NCBI RefSeq assembly: GCF_014356525.2 | Contig: NC_052507.1 | Coordinates: 58,192,053-58,256,052, forward strand | Source of the DNA: Nilaparvata lugens | Taxonomy: Eukaryota > Arthropoda > Insecta > Hemiptera > Delphacidae | Length of the DNA: 64,000 nucleotides | Reading direction: 5' to 3' | Shown: in pieces, positions 36,101 to 44,273 of the stretch | Layout of the letters: every line of letters begins with the position of its first letter | Position numbering within the stretch: the stretch's first letter is position 1 | Program-made: the position numbers and the translations under genes | The notes under the pieces: generated by a model | The model's database searches: none | What the model saw: only the letters and a program-made list of their open reading frames with translations | Told to the model about the DNA's origin: nothing

Positions 36101-39100
36101 TTAAAACGTGGGCTGGTTTACCCTTGTATTCAAGGTACATTAGCCATATATTATTAAAACACTTCACTTGAATGGGCTACTTTTTTACAAATTAATGAAA
36201 TCAATATGAAAACTTGTAGTACCCTTTATTTGTAGTTTCCTAAACTAGTCTTTGTAATATTTTAAATAATAAAGGGTACTAAAAGTTTTCATATTGTTCT
36301 TATTAATTTATTCTAGGTACATTATTGCTCTTCACTATGCATTGGGTAGCTTGTTATTAATTTTCACTCAGCGACTACATAGTTTGTATTATGTGTTCGC
36401 TGTTTTCACTGCATTTTCTTGAAATAATAGGTCTGATAGAAGGCCTAATAACACAGCTATTAAAATGTAACAACCTTCATCAATGTAAAATGGAGCAATA
36501 ATAATCGAGAAAGAATCTTCAACAAATAGAAGTTCATATTCTTGAAGGAGATCAACTACTCAACTGTCAAAATCATCATAAAAAATAATAATGAGATTGT
36601 ATGGTGATAAATTATTAATAATATAAATCAATGAGAGAATAATTAATTACCACGTATATGATCATAGTATCATTAAAAAAGCATATCAGCTTTTATATCT
36701 CTTTTCACACTTCTATCTAAGACTATTATAGTATTTTTCTAATTTTGTAATGCAGTTTTCTTGCTCTTTTGTTTCATACTGTAGGGCCCACCCTTATATT
36801 TCAAGAGGAGAATAATATCAGACAACTGACACAGGTTGATACCTGAACAGTTTCTTTACTCTGTGGTAACATATAGGTTTCCCCAATCTTCTCACATATT
36901 GTAAAATCAACATTTGCCTCAGTGACTCTCATGAAGTTTTACAAGACCATTATTGATTTTTTTAAAAATCTCATGATATATGATAAATCTGATAAGTTGT
37001 GAATAATATTTTGGAAATCACACATTACCTCTAGAGCTTTGAGATCATTGTAGGGCACCAGCCCAAAGCCAGGCATGAAAGGGCCGAATCCACTGTAGCT
37101 GGAGGGATCTGTGGATGAGGAGACGGCAGCCAGGGTGCGACCCCAGAAATTGCCATTGGCGAACAGGATTCTCGCTTTGTTTTCAGGCACTTTCTTCACC
37201 TCATACGCCCACTTTCTTGCTAGTTTACATGCTGTTTCACCTCCTTCCACACCTATTAATACAAAAATTGAATAATTTTCCAGAGTCTGAGTCATTGTTA
37301 CAATATTATTAGACTTATATTTAGGGTAAACCAGCCCACGTTAGGACACCAAAATTCAAACAGCTATAACTTGGACAAAAATAGAAAAATCTACATTTTC
37401 TAATTTTATATTTATTGTATTTGCTTACACTTTCATCCTCGAGGATGGCAACTGCATTGATTATAAATTGATTTTTTTATTGCAAAAACAATTTTTTTGG
37501 GAGTGTCCCAACGTGGGCTTAAGATCGGCCCACGATGGGACATCCCTTGCCCAGGTTGGGATATTGAATTAAAAATAAGTAATTCATTATTTTTGTTAAT
37601 TTATTACATTTTATCATAATTATTGATAGTATAAATACATTTTTTTGAAATTTTTCTAGTAAAAACTATGACCAAAAATCATTTACACAAAGTGTGTTTG
37701 AAATGGCTACCTCTGAAGCTACATTACAGGCTATAATCATATATCATATTTATTTATAATTTATTTCATTGATATGTAGCCTACATTGAGTAGAATAAGA
37801 TTCAGAAGTGTCCCAAGGTGAGCTGTCCCAAGGTGTTCTATATGTCAAAATATCCATAAAATAATACAGAATGCATATTAGCAGTGAGACATACCTTGAA
37901 TGGTAAATGTTTAAAGTAAAAATTAAAATTCCTCTTCTCAAAAAGAAACTTTGAGGTTACAAAAACATATTTTCAATTTTTTCTTAATAACGGCTGGTGC
38001 TACATCTCAGAAATTATTATGCCTGTAATTAAGGCTATAAACAGCTGATAAAACATCCCATTTGTTACCAACCTGATACTCACTAGTTTCCTACAACTTG
38101 GAGTGTCCCAACTTGGGATTGTCCCAACGTAGGCTGGTTTACTATTGAAAAATAAGGAATGTTTGAATTATTTGTGCATTGGTTGAAAGAGAAACCATAT
38201 GTCATCATCTAAGAAGAAAAAAAAAACAGAAGCTTAATAAATGTAGCCTATACCGTACGCGTACGGTACGGTATAGCCTTTATTGGGAAAAAATACATGA
38301 GTATTCAAATTATACTACTGTATTTGCATAGGTTGAAGAAAAAACATGTCATTACTTACAATGAGAAAGTCAAGAAATTGATGTTTGCCAACAATTAGGT
38401 GGCTAGTATGGTTTTCAATTATTTTGTTCCTTATAAAAATTAAATTCATTAATTATTGCATCTTTTAAAATTATTACCGTATATGTTAGAGATTTATATT
38501 ATGCACTATTTGAAGTTCAAAATAATATTATTGAATATTATTGCCTTTAAAAGTAGGGGTACCGGTACGGTATAAAAGGATAGGCCGAAAGAATTTGTAA
38601 GATCACGTTAATTTATCGCAGTTCAACTTTCAATGAAAGACCGTTTTCAATCTATGCTCAGGCTAATAAGCAAACTTCATAGAACATACTGATGATCAAT
38701 TTATTAGCTCGATTATTTTATACTTGAACGATGAATCAGTCATCAATAATCCAGGTCAGATAATTGTCCCAAATAGTTTAAAGACATGCATTATAACAAA
38801 ATGACAAAACTATCTGACAGAATCCAAAGTCAGGGCAGTGGACTGTGAATGATAGTTGTTATTAATACCTACAAAATAAATCTCTGAATTCTGTGCATAA
38901 AAAACTGATAGCTTGAAGTGTGGGGAGTACGCCAATAAAAGACAAAATGAGTAAACAAGTTGAGATTTAATAGCAATGAAATAATCGGCAGATGGCCACA
39001 TACAAAAACAAGTGTATGAAAATTAAATCGAATAAAATCTTTAACTGAATTTATTATGAGATGGAATAAAACCGTTAGAACGAAAACAATTACAAAATTT

Positions 39101-42100
39101 TGAATGAATGTAATTAATGATACTAATGACCAATGAAGACTGACAACAATTGATAAGGTACTGTCAATGATACCTGAATTGAGAATAGAAAATTTTAAAT
39201 GATACAATAATAAAGTTATTGTTGAAAAATTCAATGTTAATGATTTTAAAAAGAATAATAGCAAATGACAATGAGATATAGATAATGCTCTATATATTGA
39301 AATAGTTGAATGTCTTGATTGACACTAGTACAAATAACCTTAGAGTAATCGACATTAATACCAATAAGTAAGTCCAGGAATGAGAATGTCTTGGTTGACA
39401 TTAACATAAGCAAGTTCCAAAATCAATGTCATACACATTGAAATAGGCCTCAGTGTCCTTAAAATAACGCTTGTGAGCTAAGGGTAGCTGTCAAATACAA
39501 TGAAATAATTATTAATGTTGAGTACATTAATATAGGCGACATAGGCCTTCAATGATTTGAATGTCAAGTTAGACATCAATAGAACAATAAATAGGCGTCG
39601 GTGGCCTTAAAATATCACTTGCAAGCCAAGGGTAGCTGTCAAATACAATGAAATAATTATTAATGTTGAGTACATTAATATAGGCGACATAGGCCTTCAA
39701 TGATTTGAATGTCAAGTTAGACATCAATAGAACAATAAATAGGCGTCGGTGGCCTTAAAATATCACTTGCAAGCCAAGGGTAGCTGTCAAATACAATGAA
39801 ATAATTATTAATGTTGAGTAGGCTACATTAATATAGGCGACATATAGGCCTTCAATGATTTGAATGTCAAGTTAGACATCAATACAACAATTCAGATATG
39901 AAAATACGCTTGTAAGCCAAGGGTAGCTATGAAATACAATGGAATAATTATTAATGTTGGATGCATTAATATAGGCGACATAGGCCTTCAATGAAAACAC
40001 TTGTAAGCCAAGTGTAGCTGTCAAAATTGAATGTCTCGGTCGACATTAATACACTTGTAAGCCAAGGGTAGCTGTCAAATACAATGAAATAATTATTAAT
40101 GTTGAATGCATTAATATAGGCGACATAGGCCTTCAATGAAAACACTTGTAGCTGTCAATTACAATGAAATAATTATTAATGTTGAGTACATTAATATAGG
40201 CGACATAGGCCCTCAATGATTTGAATGTCAAGTTAGACATCAATACAACAATTCAGATATGAAAATAAGCTTGTAAGCCAAGGGTTGCTATTAAATACAA
40301 TGAAATAATTATTAATGTTGAATGCATTAATATAGGCGACATAGGCCTTCAATGAAAACACTTGTAAGCCAAGGGTAGCTGTCAAAATTGAATGTCTCGG
40401 TTGACATTAATACACTTGTAAGCCAAGGGTAGCTATCAAATACAATGAATACATATTATAACCTTTAAATAACGTAGGACAGTGCTCTCAATGAGACATA
40501 CACTGTAACATATTGAATTCATGTACATAGGCTCGATTGCCGAAAGTATGGACAATTAAATGTTCTTAATTTCCGTAAAAGCTGAATAATAGCTACAAAA
40601 ATAATATGAATACACATTGAAATGTTTGAATTGGAAATAGAGAGCAACGTGGTCCAGTTTCAACACGCTGTTAGTATTTTCATGAACAATTATGCAATAC
40701 ATGAGTAAAAAATGAAAATTGAATAGAATGATTCACGTAACCTGAATTAAATTTTTGAGGAAGAGATGCAGCCAGGCAGATAGGCAAGGAATCCACGGTA
40801 CCCCAAGGAACAGGACGTTCAGCAAGCAATGATATGATGGCCATGTGATGATGAGAATGGAAGCATCCAACACAGTAGGCAATTCCCCCAATGGGAATTT
40901 GAGCAGGAACATGTAGAATTCCAAACAAATAATCCGAAATTCAAGTTGTGGAATTTTCAGAACGATTTCCAAACGGAAGAGATGATGAAATCAAAAGTCT
41001 GAGTTTCAAGAGGTGAAGCCAGTTGTTAGAAGAAAAGCGATAGACGCCAACACGAGATTGTGAAATCTTGACAAGGTTTATCATTGTAAATATACGAAGA
41101 AATTGATAAATAATTGCATCACAGTTGATGAATACATTTGAAGAATTAATTTGAAGGAATAATTCACATTTAAAACGTTCAGTAAACCAGATGAATTTGG
41201 ATGAAGAAAAGTAGACCAGGAGCGAATGTGCACTCACCGACTGGATGTAATTGAAAGACGAGAAAGCAAGCTAAGGCTCGACTAACAAAGGACAAGCTGG
41301 AAACGCTCGATACGTAAGCAAAACGTTCGCAAACGTTTGATGAAAAAGTAGCAAATATCTAGAAAGTACAATGCCTAAAAGACGAAATAAAATTCAAAAA
41401 ATTGAATAATAAAAATATTAAAATCGAAACGACGAATAATACGACGAATAATATTAGAAAACAATCTTGAATATGACAGTGACGTGTAACCGTGACATGC
41501 ACCGGACAGTGCAAACGGACAAAATAACGTCTATGTAGTAACGGAACGAGTATCGAAGTGGACCTGTTCCAATAAATGCTTTGTCAGATTTTACATAAAA
41601 ATAACAAGTAATCCGTTTGAAAACACTGTCAACAAGATTAGTCTAATTGACGTAAACCCCACTCCATTAGTCAAATATTCAGGGAAAATTATGTTCATGA
41701 GTGCCATCAAACATTATGAGCTTAAATAATAAACTGACCAGTATTCATGGGCAACAGCTTATCATAGCCGAAAACTCCGGTGATGTACTCCTCATATTCA
41801 CCCAGCACATCTGAGTAGAATGCTCTCGAAACCAGAGTCAGCTTTTCAGACTGCTCTTGAAGGGCTTTCACTATTTTCGGGTGACAATGACCCTGGTTCA
41901 CTGCAGAATAGGCACTGAGGAAGTCGAAATACCTCTTGCCTTCAACGTCCCACATGTACACTCCTGGAATATATAGTTTCACACAACTAAAGTTAGTATA
42001 TTGGATAAAGAATCATTTTTATAAAATTTCTATGAAATGGAAAAATCATTGAAATGCGTTCCCAATAATTGTCCATAACTCATCTGAAGCTGTAGGTCTA

Positions 42101-44216
42101 CTCTCAAAATTATCCTTTCCATCAACACCCACGCACCAATGTTGAAGTTTTTGAACTTTATTAGCTTTATTATAAGAGTTAAAATATTCACAAAAAATTC
42201 ATTTTATTCCATATGTTTCGTTCAAGAAAGAGAAAAACCACAAGTTGTGATAGATTTTCAACAACGGATCTAGAGAATAATTGGAAAATTGAATAATTTA
42301 ATAATTGAAAAATTGTGAGTTTGACATCAACAGCCTGTAAGCATTATTGGCTGAAGCAATTACATCAAATGCCTGTAAACATATCATGAAAATCCAGAGC
42401 CAACATGAAACTGTTATTCTTGATTGTCTTGGAATCTTTTTGAATGAGCATGTAATACTACAACTATTACTAGACAGATTACTAGAACATCCAATATTAC
42501 AGTCTTTACTGGGTTATCTAGTTCTAAAATGAAAAATAGGCCCCATCTCCGCTATCGCGGAAAAAATGGAGTGGTGGGGCGCTCGGCCGCCTATAGTGAA
42601 GTGAAGAGGGAAATTATATTGTTGGTTGGCCTCTGAGGCCGGCTGCGACCGACGGAGGGTTAAAGTATTGGCTGAAAAAAACAATTTACCTACTTCTAGG
42701 CTCTGGAATAATGCTATACCATTATGAAAATAGGATTCTCCACTAATATAGATTCTATCAACTATGGAAAAATAATGAAATCTCACCCTGTGCCTTGCAA
42801 ATAGCAGCTGGAAGTGGATGATAATTGTGTGCTCCATACTTATCTTCTCTGCTGAAGACTTCCTGTGAGGTCAATGACCTCTTCACAACAGATTCGCCAT
42901 TTTGTGTCAACTTCAGTACTGGAAGTACAGAAAAACAATATAAAATTCAATTCTCTCACTATTATCAATGATGATTTCATTCATATGATTTGATTTTTCG
43001 AATAAGTGGGAATCACTTAGTGAGTTTTAGTATATTTTGTTTATTACCTTTAGGTACCGTATATTCTCTATTAATAACTTTCAGGAATCAATTTAATATA
43101 ATATGATGAAGTGATAAGACTATCTCGCTTCCTATCAATGGAAAGAACATTATTTGAATAATAGACTATAATAGGCTACTACTAAAATACATCATACACA
43201 ATATTGTTGAAAGTTATTTATACCTTTTAAGATTTGTGTAAAAAAGAGATTCTTATTCAAAAATGTAGGTCAACTTATAGCTTAATAAGACAATAGTGAC
43301 ACTCATTTAATAATAATTATTCAAGTCATTTATTATTAAATCGTAATTATTATCAAGTCCGGGATCAGCAAGATCCTAAGTATGTTGAACAATTGAACAT
43401 TCGGAATTCATTTCATATACTACTGTAGCCTAGAAATAGCAAGACCAGAATAAAATGCTTGTAGGCCTATGAATTCATAAATATTTATATGAATTATAAG
43501 AATGTTATTCCAACCTTTTAATCGGTATCTAAGAGGAAAGTCAATCTTTGAGTGGTAATTTTATGTCTATAGACATTCATCCATCATTAATTTATTGTAT
43601 TGTATGATACAAATAGGCTATAAAATGATTTCAGAAATCAATAAAACAAAGGAAATAACTGAAAGCTCGAGTTGTTTCCCAGAATAGTGTACATTCATAT
43701 TAACACAAAAGTATTCCCACTTCAAATTTGCAAACCAGTCAAACAATTTTTGATTCGCATAGGTTGACAAGAACCTCAAAGATACAAAATAAATATAATT
43801 TGGAAATAGAATAGATATCATATTATTGGAGAAATTAATTACCCTATGTGAGGAAAATCACATTAGTTCACTTTATTACCATAAATGAGAAATTTTCAGT
43901 GATTTTCTCCCACTGGATCGATAGATAGATATAAACAATAAAATGACATTGATATTTAATGGTTTATCATATGGAAATTTAATAATAATGTAGGAAGAAA
44001 AATGTCCCCCAAATACTCAATATATAATGCAGTAACAGCATGACTAATACAGTACCGTAGCAAATTTTCAAAGTTTCAAATATTACACAGTATCAAATTA
44101 TGAATAGAATAAGCTTAATGATGATTCGCATAGTACTTGTACTTACATGACTTGAATGATGATGATGATTGTAATAATCTACCACTTGGCTTGGCTAATA
44201 ATGCATTCATTGCCAT
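25627..44216 (-). CDS. OAT: Ornithine aminotransferase, mitochondrial (seven coding exons, complete)
   Basis: Ornithine aminotransferase is a PLP enzyme of the mitochondrial matrix that converts ornithine and 2-oxoglutarate to glutamate semialdehyde and glutamate, linking arginine breakdown to proline and glutamate. Exons are 44216-44147, 42918-42787, 41963-41739, 37252-37029, 34507-34253, 26952-26700 and 25793-25627. Every junction has AG/GT sites and compatible phases. They sum to 1326 nt, 441 residues plus stop, against about 439 in the human enzyme. Visible motifs: [33 protein letters not shown] (R181), IADEVQTG (D265, binds the PLP ring nitrogen) and VLGKALSGG (K294, the PLP Schiff-base lysine, equal to human K292). 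The first 20-25 residues are basic, Ser-rich and acid-free, as expected for a mitochondrial presequence. Introns 3-5 are swollen with repeats. The gene appears intact. 5' untranslated exons are not fixed. Confidence 0.95.
25794..26699 (-). other. OAT intron 6
   Basis: 906 bp, AT-rich. It contains a partial GTACCC-family repeat at 26205-26320 (AAATGGCCAATGGTCGAAAC and AGTCGTTAAAATATTTTAAA, then GGGTAGCCTACTACAAG). No other gene. Confidence 0.8.
26205..26320. repeat. GTACCC-family fragment
   Basis: One arm and loop remain: GGTCGAAACTAGTCG and TTAAAATATTTTAAAG plus AAAAGGGTAGCCTACTACAA. The other arm is missing or eroded. Confidence 0.5.
26700..26952 (-). CDS. OAT: OAT coding exon 6
   Basis: Residues 303-386 plus one base. 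Begins [20 protein letters not shown], with [13 protein letters not shown] following: the [11 protein letters not shown] loop packs against PLP in class-III aminotransferases. Ends INK plus G at a GTAGGC donor. Confidence 0.94.
28419..28587. repeat. 84-bp tandem duplication, two copies
   Basis: TGCTTATATAGGGGCTGTTT at 28431 recurs at 28515, and the following sequence to ACTATTACAGTTCTCAAT is nearly identical, so the duplication is recent. Confidence 0.85.
28770..29117. repeat. (TTC)n / (GAA)n tract, ~350 bp
   Basis: Imperfect CTT/TTC runs to about 28975, then an almost pure TTC block of about 110 bp to 29085, ending in TTTTTC. The long Ser, Phe or Glu ORFs predicted across it are artefacts of the repeat. 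The OAT pre-mRNA, read from the other strand, contains GAA. Confidence 0.95.
29552..29800 (+). repeat. 47-48-bp tandem repeats at the 5' end of a non-LTR element
   Basis: ACTGGAT(T/C) starts at 29552, 29600, 29647 and 29694, with diverged starts at 29742 and 29789. Each unit carries a CTCTATCTCCACTTGGAC-like stretch. They lie directly upstream of the endonuclease ORF and probably form a monomeric 5' UTR/promoter array. Confidence 0.75.
30148..30907 (+). pseudogene. AP endonuclease domain of the non-LTR element
   Basis: AAHLNVQSL (Asn), [11 protein letters not shown] (Glu), [17 protein letters not shown] (Asp, Asn) and AISRHDLIY show the conserved blocks of a retrotransposon apurinic endonuclease. 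A frameshift near 30350 (run of G) splits it into two frames, with the ORF from 29932 giving the first part. A second shift lies near 30908. Confidence 0.8.
30911..31495 (+). pseudogene. Linker between endonuclease and reverse transcriptase
   Basis: [20 protein letters not shown] then [21 protein letters not shown] is the typical connector of CR1-like ORF2 (P..P W.....). A stop at 31133 and several others interrupt it. The frame resumes as [14 protein letters not shown] from 31296 to 31493. Confidence 0.65.
31499..32281 (+). pseudogene. Reverse transcriptase domain of the non-LTR element
   Basis: [47 protein letters not shown] (catalytic Asp), [16 protein letters not shown], and YADDLQIYL (catalytic Asp pair). 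The stop at 32048-32050 replaces the Gln of GVPQGS, consistent with CAA to TAA. Inactive. Confidence 0.85.
32282..33005 (+). pseudogene. C-terminal domain of the non-LTR ORF2
   Basis: After a frameshift near 32275, another frame reads [20 protein letters not shown]. From about 32508, [40 protein letters not shown] and ACRAWNTLP match the conserved tail of CR1/L2-like elements. Stop at 33003-33005. Confidence 0.75.
33082..33130. repeat. (TA)n microsatellite
   Basis: Nearly pure TA in the 3' UTR of the non-LTR element. Confidence 0.9.
33898..34119. mobile_element. GTACCC-family hairpin MITE
   Basis: Outer arms ATAAAAACAATATAAAAACT / inverse, then GGAGTACCCTTTTATTAAAA, around a loop with ACTAGTTTCACC and CATTTTACTTGAAAATG. 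Lies in OAT intron 5, just upstream (on the genome) of exon 5. Confidence 0.7.
34253..34507 (-). CDS. OAT: OAT coding exon 5
   Basis: Residues 218-302, phase 0 at both ends. Contains [29 protein letters not shown] with the PLP-contacting Asp265, and [12 protein letters not shown] with the PLP lysine 294. Markedly more GC-rich than the surrounding introns. Confidence 0.96.
34575..34805. repeat. Short degenerate tandem repeats in OAT intron 4
   Basis: AATTTCTCAATGGAGAGTGTT at 34578 and its variants near 34655, 34700 and 34757 recur with CAGTxTxxGTCAG and AGTATACACAAT, suggesting three to four old units of 50-80 bp. Confidence 0.5.
34983..35026. mobile_element. Terminal-only miniature of the 7435 foldback family
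   Basis: CATAGCCACCTCTAATAC, a 4-base loop, then its inverse. Only the outermost ~18 bp of each arm of the element at 7435-7624 is present. Confidence 0.65.
35193..36125 (+). mobile_element. CCCAACGTGGG element, copy 1
   Basis: Ends GAGTAAACCAGCCCATGTTG and the inverse GGGTAAACCAGCCCACGTTT. The motif GTCCCAACGTGGG or its inverse occurs about seven times, clustered near both ends and at 35372-35407 and 35721-35750. The interior is AT-rich without a credible ORF. Copy 2 at 37323-38145 is collinear and in the same orientation. Confidence 0.75.
36194..36308. mobile_element. GTACCC-family hairpin MITE (short)
   Basis: AATATGAAAACTTGTAGTAC, then CCTTTATT, is inverted at 36260-36300; the loop keeps AAACTAGTC. 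The left flank CACTTCACTTGAATGGGCTA matches the flank at 14178, so the family extends beyond the hairpin. Confidence 0.7.
37029..37252 (-). CDS. OAT: OAT coding exon 4
   Basis: Residues 143-217. Opens [20 protein letters not shown] and includes [20 protein letters not shown] and [10 protein letters not shown], with Arg181 in the conserved NFWGRT. Acceptor ATTAATAG, donor GTAATG. It lies between two direct copies of the CCCAACGTGGG element. Confidence 0.95.
37323..38145 (+). mobile_element. CCCAACGTGGG element, copy 2
   Basis: Starts GGGTAAACCAGCCCACGTTA and ends in the inverse of AGTAAACCAGCCTACGTTGG. About seven copies of the GTCCCAACGTGGG-type motif. Collinear with copy 1 (for example CAAAATTCAAACAGCTATAA and TGGCTACCTCTGAAGCTACA in both) but about 110 bp shorter inside. 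Confidence 0.75.
38246..38276. other. Short palindrome GGCTATACCGTAC
   Basis: CTATACCGTAC and its inverse GTACGGTATAG, separated by CGTACG-type sequence. Possibly a footprint of an element; no function assigned. Confidence 0.4.
39305..40445. repeat. Minisatellite with 148-, 91- and 54-bp units and a 361-bp higher-order period
   Basis: The anchor AGCCAAGGGTAGCT occurs with AGGG at 39481, 39629, 39777, 39920, 40011 (variant), 40065, 40281, 40372 and 40426. Spacings are 148, 148, 143, 91, 54, 216, 91, 54. The blocks starting at 39920 and 40281 repeat with an exact 361-bp shift. Units share the head GTCAAATACAATGAAATAAT and the tail CACTTGTAAGCC. The part before 39430 is an eroded edge with GAATGTCTTG(G)TTGACATTA. 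Confidence 0.9.
41739..41963 (-). CDS. OAT: OAT coding exon 3
   Basis: Residues 68-142. Encodes [20 protein letters not shown], then [23 protein letters not shown] and [10 protein letters not shown], closing with LLPMNTG at a GTCAGT donor. Phase 1 at both ends. Confidence 0.95.
41964..42786 (-). other. OAT intron 2 with a GC-rich repeat patch
   Basis: Mostly AT-rich. 42535-42662 is a GC-rich island with CCGCTATCGCGG (imperfect palindrome), GCGCTCGGCCGCC and GGCCTCTGAGGCC (a palindrome). It looks like an inserted short repeat, class unknown. Confidence 0.6.
42787..42918 (-). CDS. OAT: OAT coding exon 2
   Basis: Residues 24-67. Encodes [20 protein letters not shown], then [17 protein letters not shown], the start of the conserved enzyme. 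Presequence cleavage is likely within this exon. Acceptor TACTTCCAG, donor GTGAGA. Confidence 0.9.
42919..44146 (-). other. OAT intron 1 (after the presequence exon)
   Basis: 1228 bp, AT-rich, no recognised repeat or gene. Confidence 0.8.
44147..44216 (-). CDS. OAT: OAT coding exon 1 (mitochondrial presequence)
   Basis: ATG at 44214-44216 begins [20 protein letters not shown], then FKS, no acidic residues. The donor GTAAGT (44146-44141) follows one base into the next codon, and phase matches exon 2 exactly. An acceptor-like TTATTGCAG before 44273 suggests the exon runs 44273-44147 and that a further 5' untranslated exon exists upstream. Confidence 0.85.
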
Positions 44217-44273
44217 TGTAATACTTGGAGCCTCTTATTTCCACTCTTGAGAAGAAAATCGACTGAATTATCT

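Larger units (their letters stand above)
34508..37028 (-). other. OAT intron 4
   Basis: 2521 bp with a degenerate ~75-bp periodicity at 34575-34800 (repeated TTTCTCA-GTAGAG-GTGTT, then CAGCGTAGTATA), a miniature hairpin, one CCCAACGTGGG element copy and a GTACCC hairpin. Confidence 0.8.
37253..41738 (-). other. OAT intron 3 (4.5 kb)
   Basis: Contains CCCAACGTGGG element copy 2 and a minisatellite with higher-order structure. 40450-41560 is non-repetitive with a CG-richer end (41270-41560) that looks unlike the neighbours and may be the promoter-side end of an unrecognised element. Confidence 0.8.

Noticed and set aside
39305..40445. CRISPR-like array (regular repeats with spacers)
   Set aside because: Units are long, adjacent and share sequence throughout with a higher-order period. 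It is an intronic minisatellite in an animal gene.
38800..41560. LTR or terminal-repeat boundaries for a 2.7-kb element
   Set aside because: Only a 6-bp inverted CTGACA was found at the ends, too little to claim an element. The compositional oddity is reported as a finding instead.
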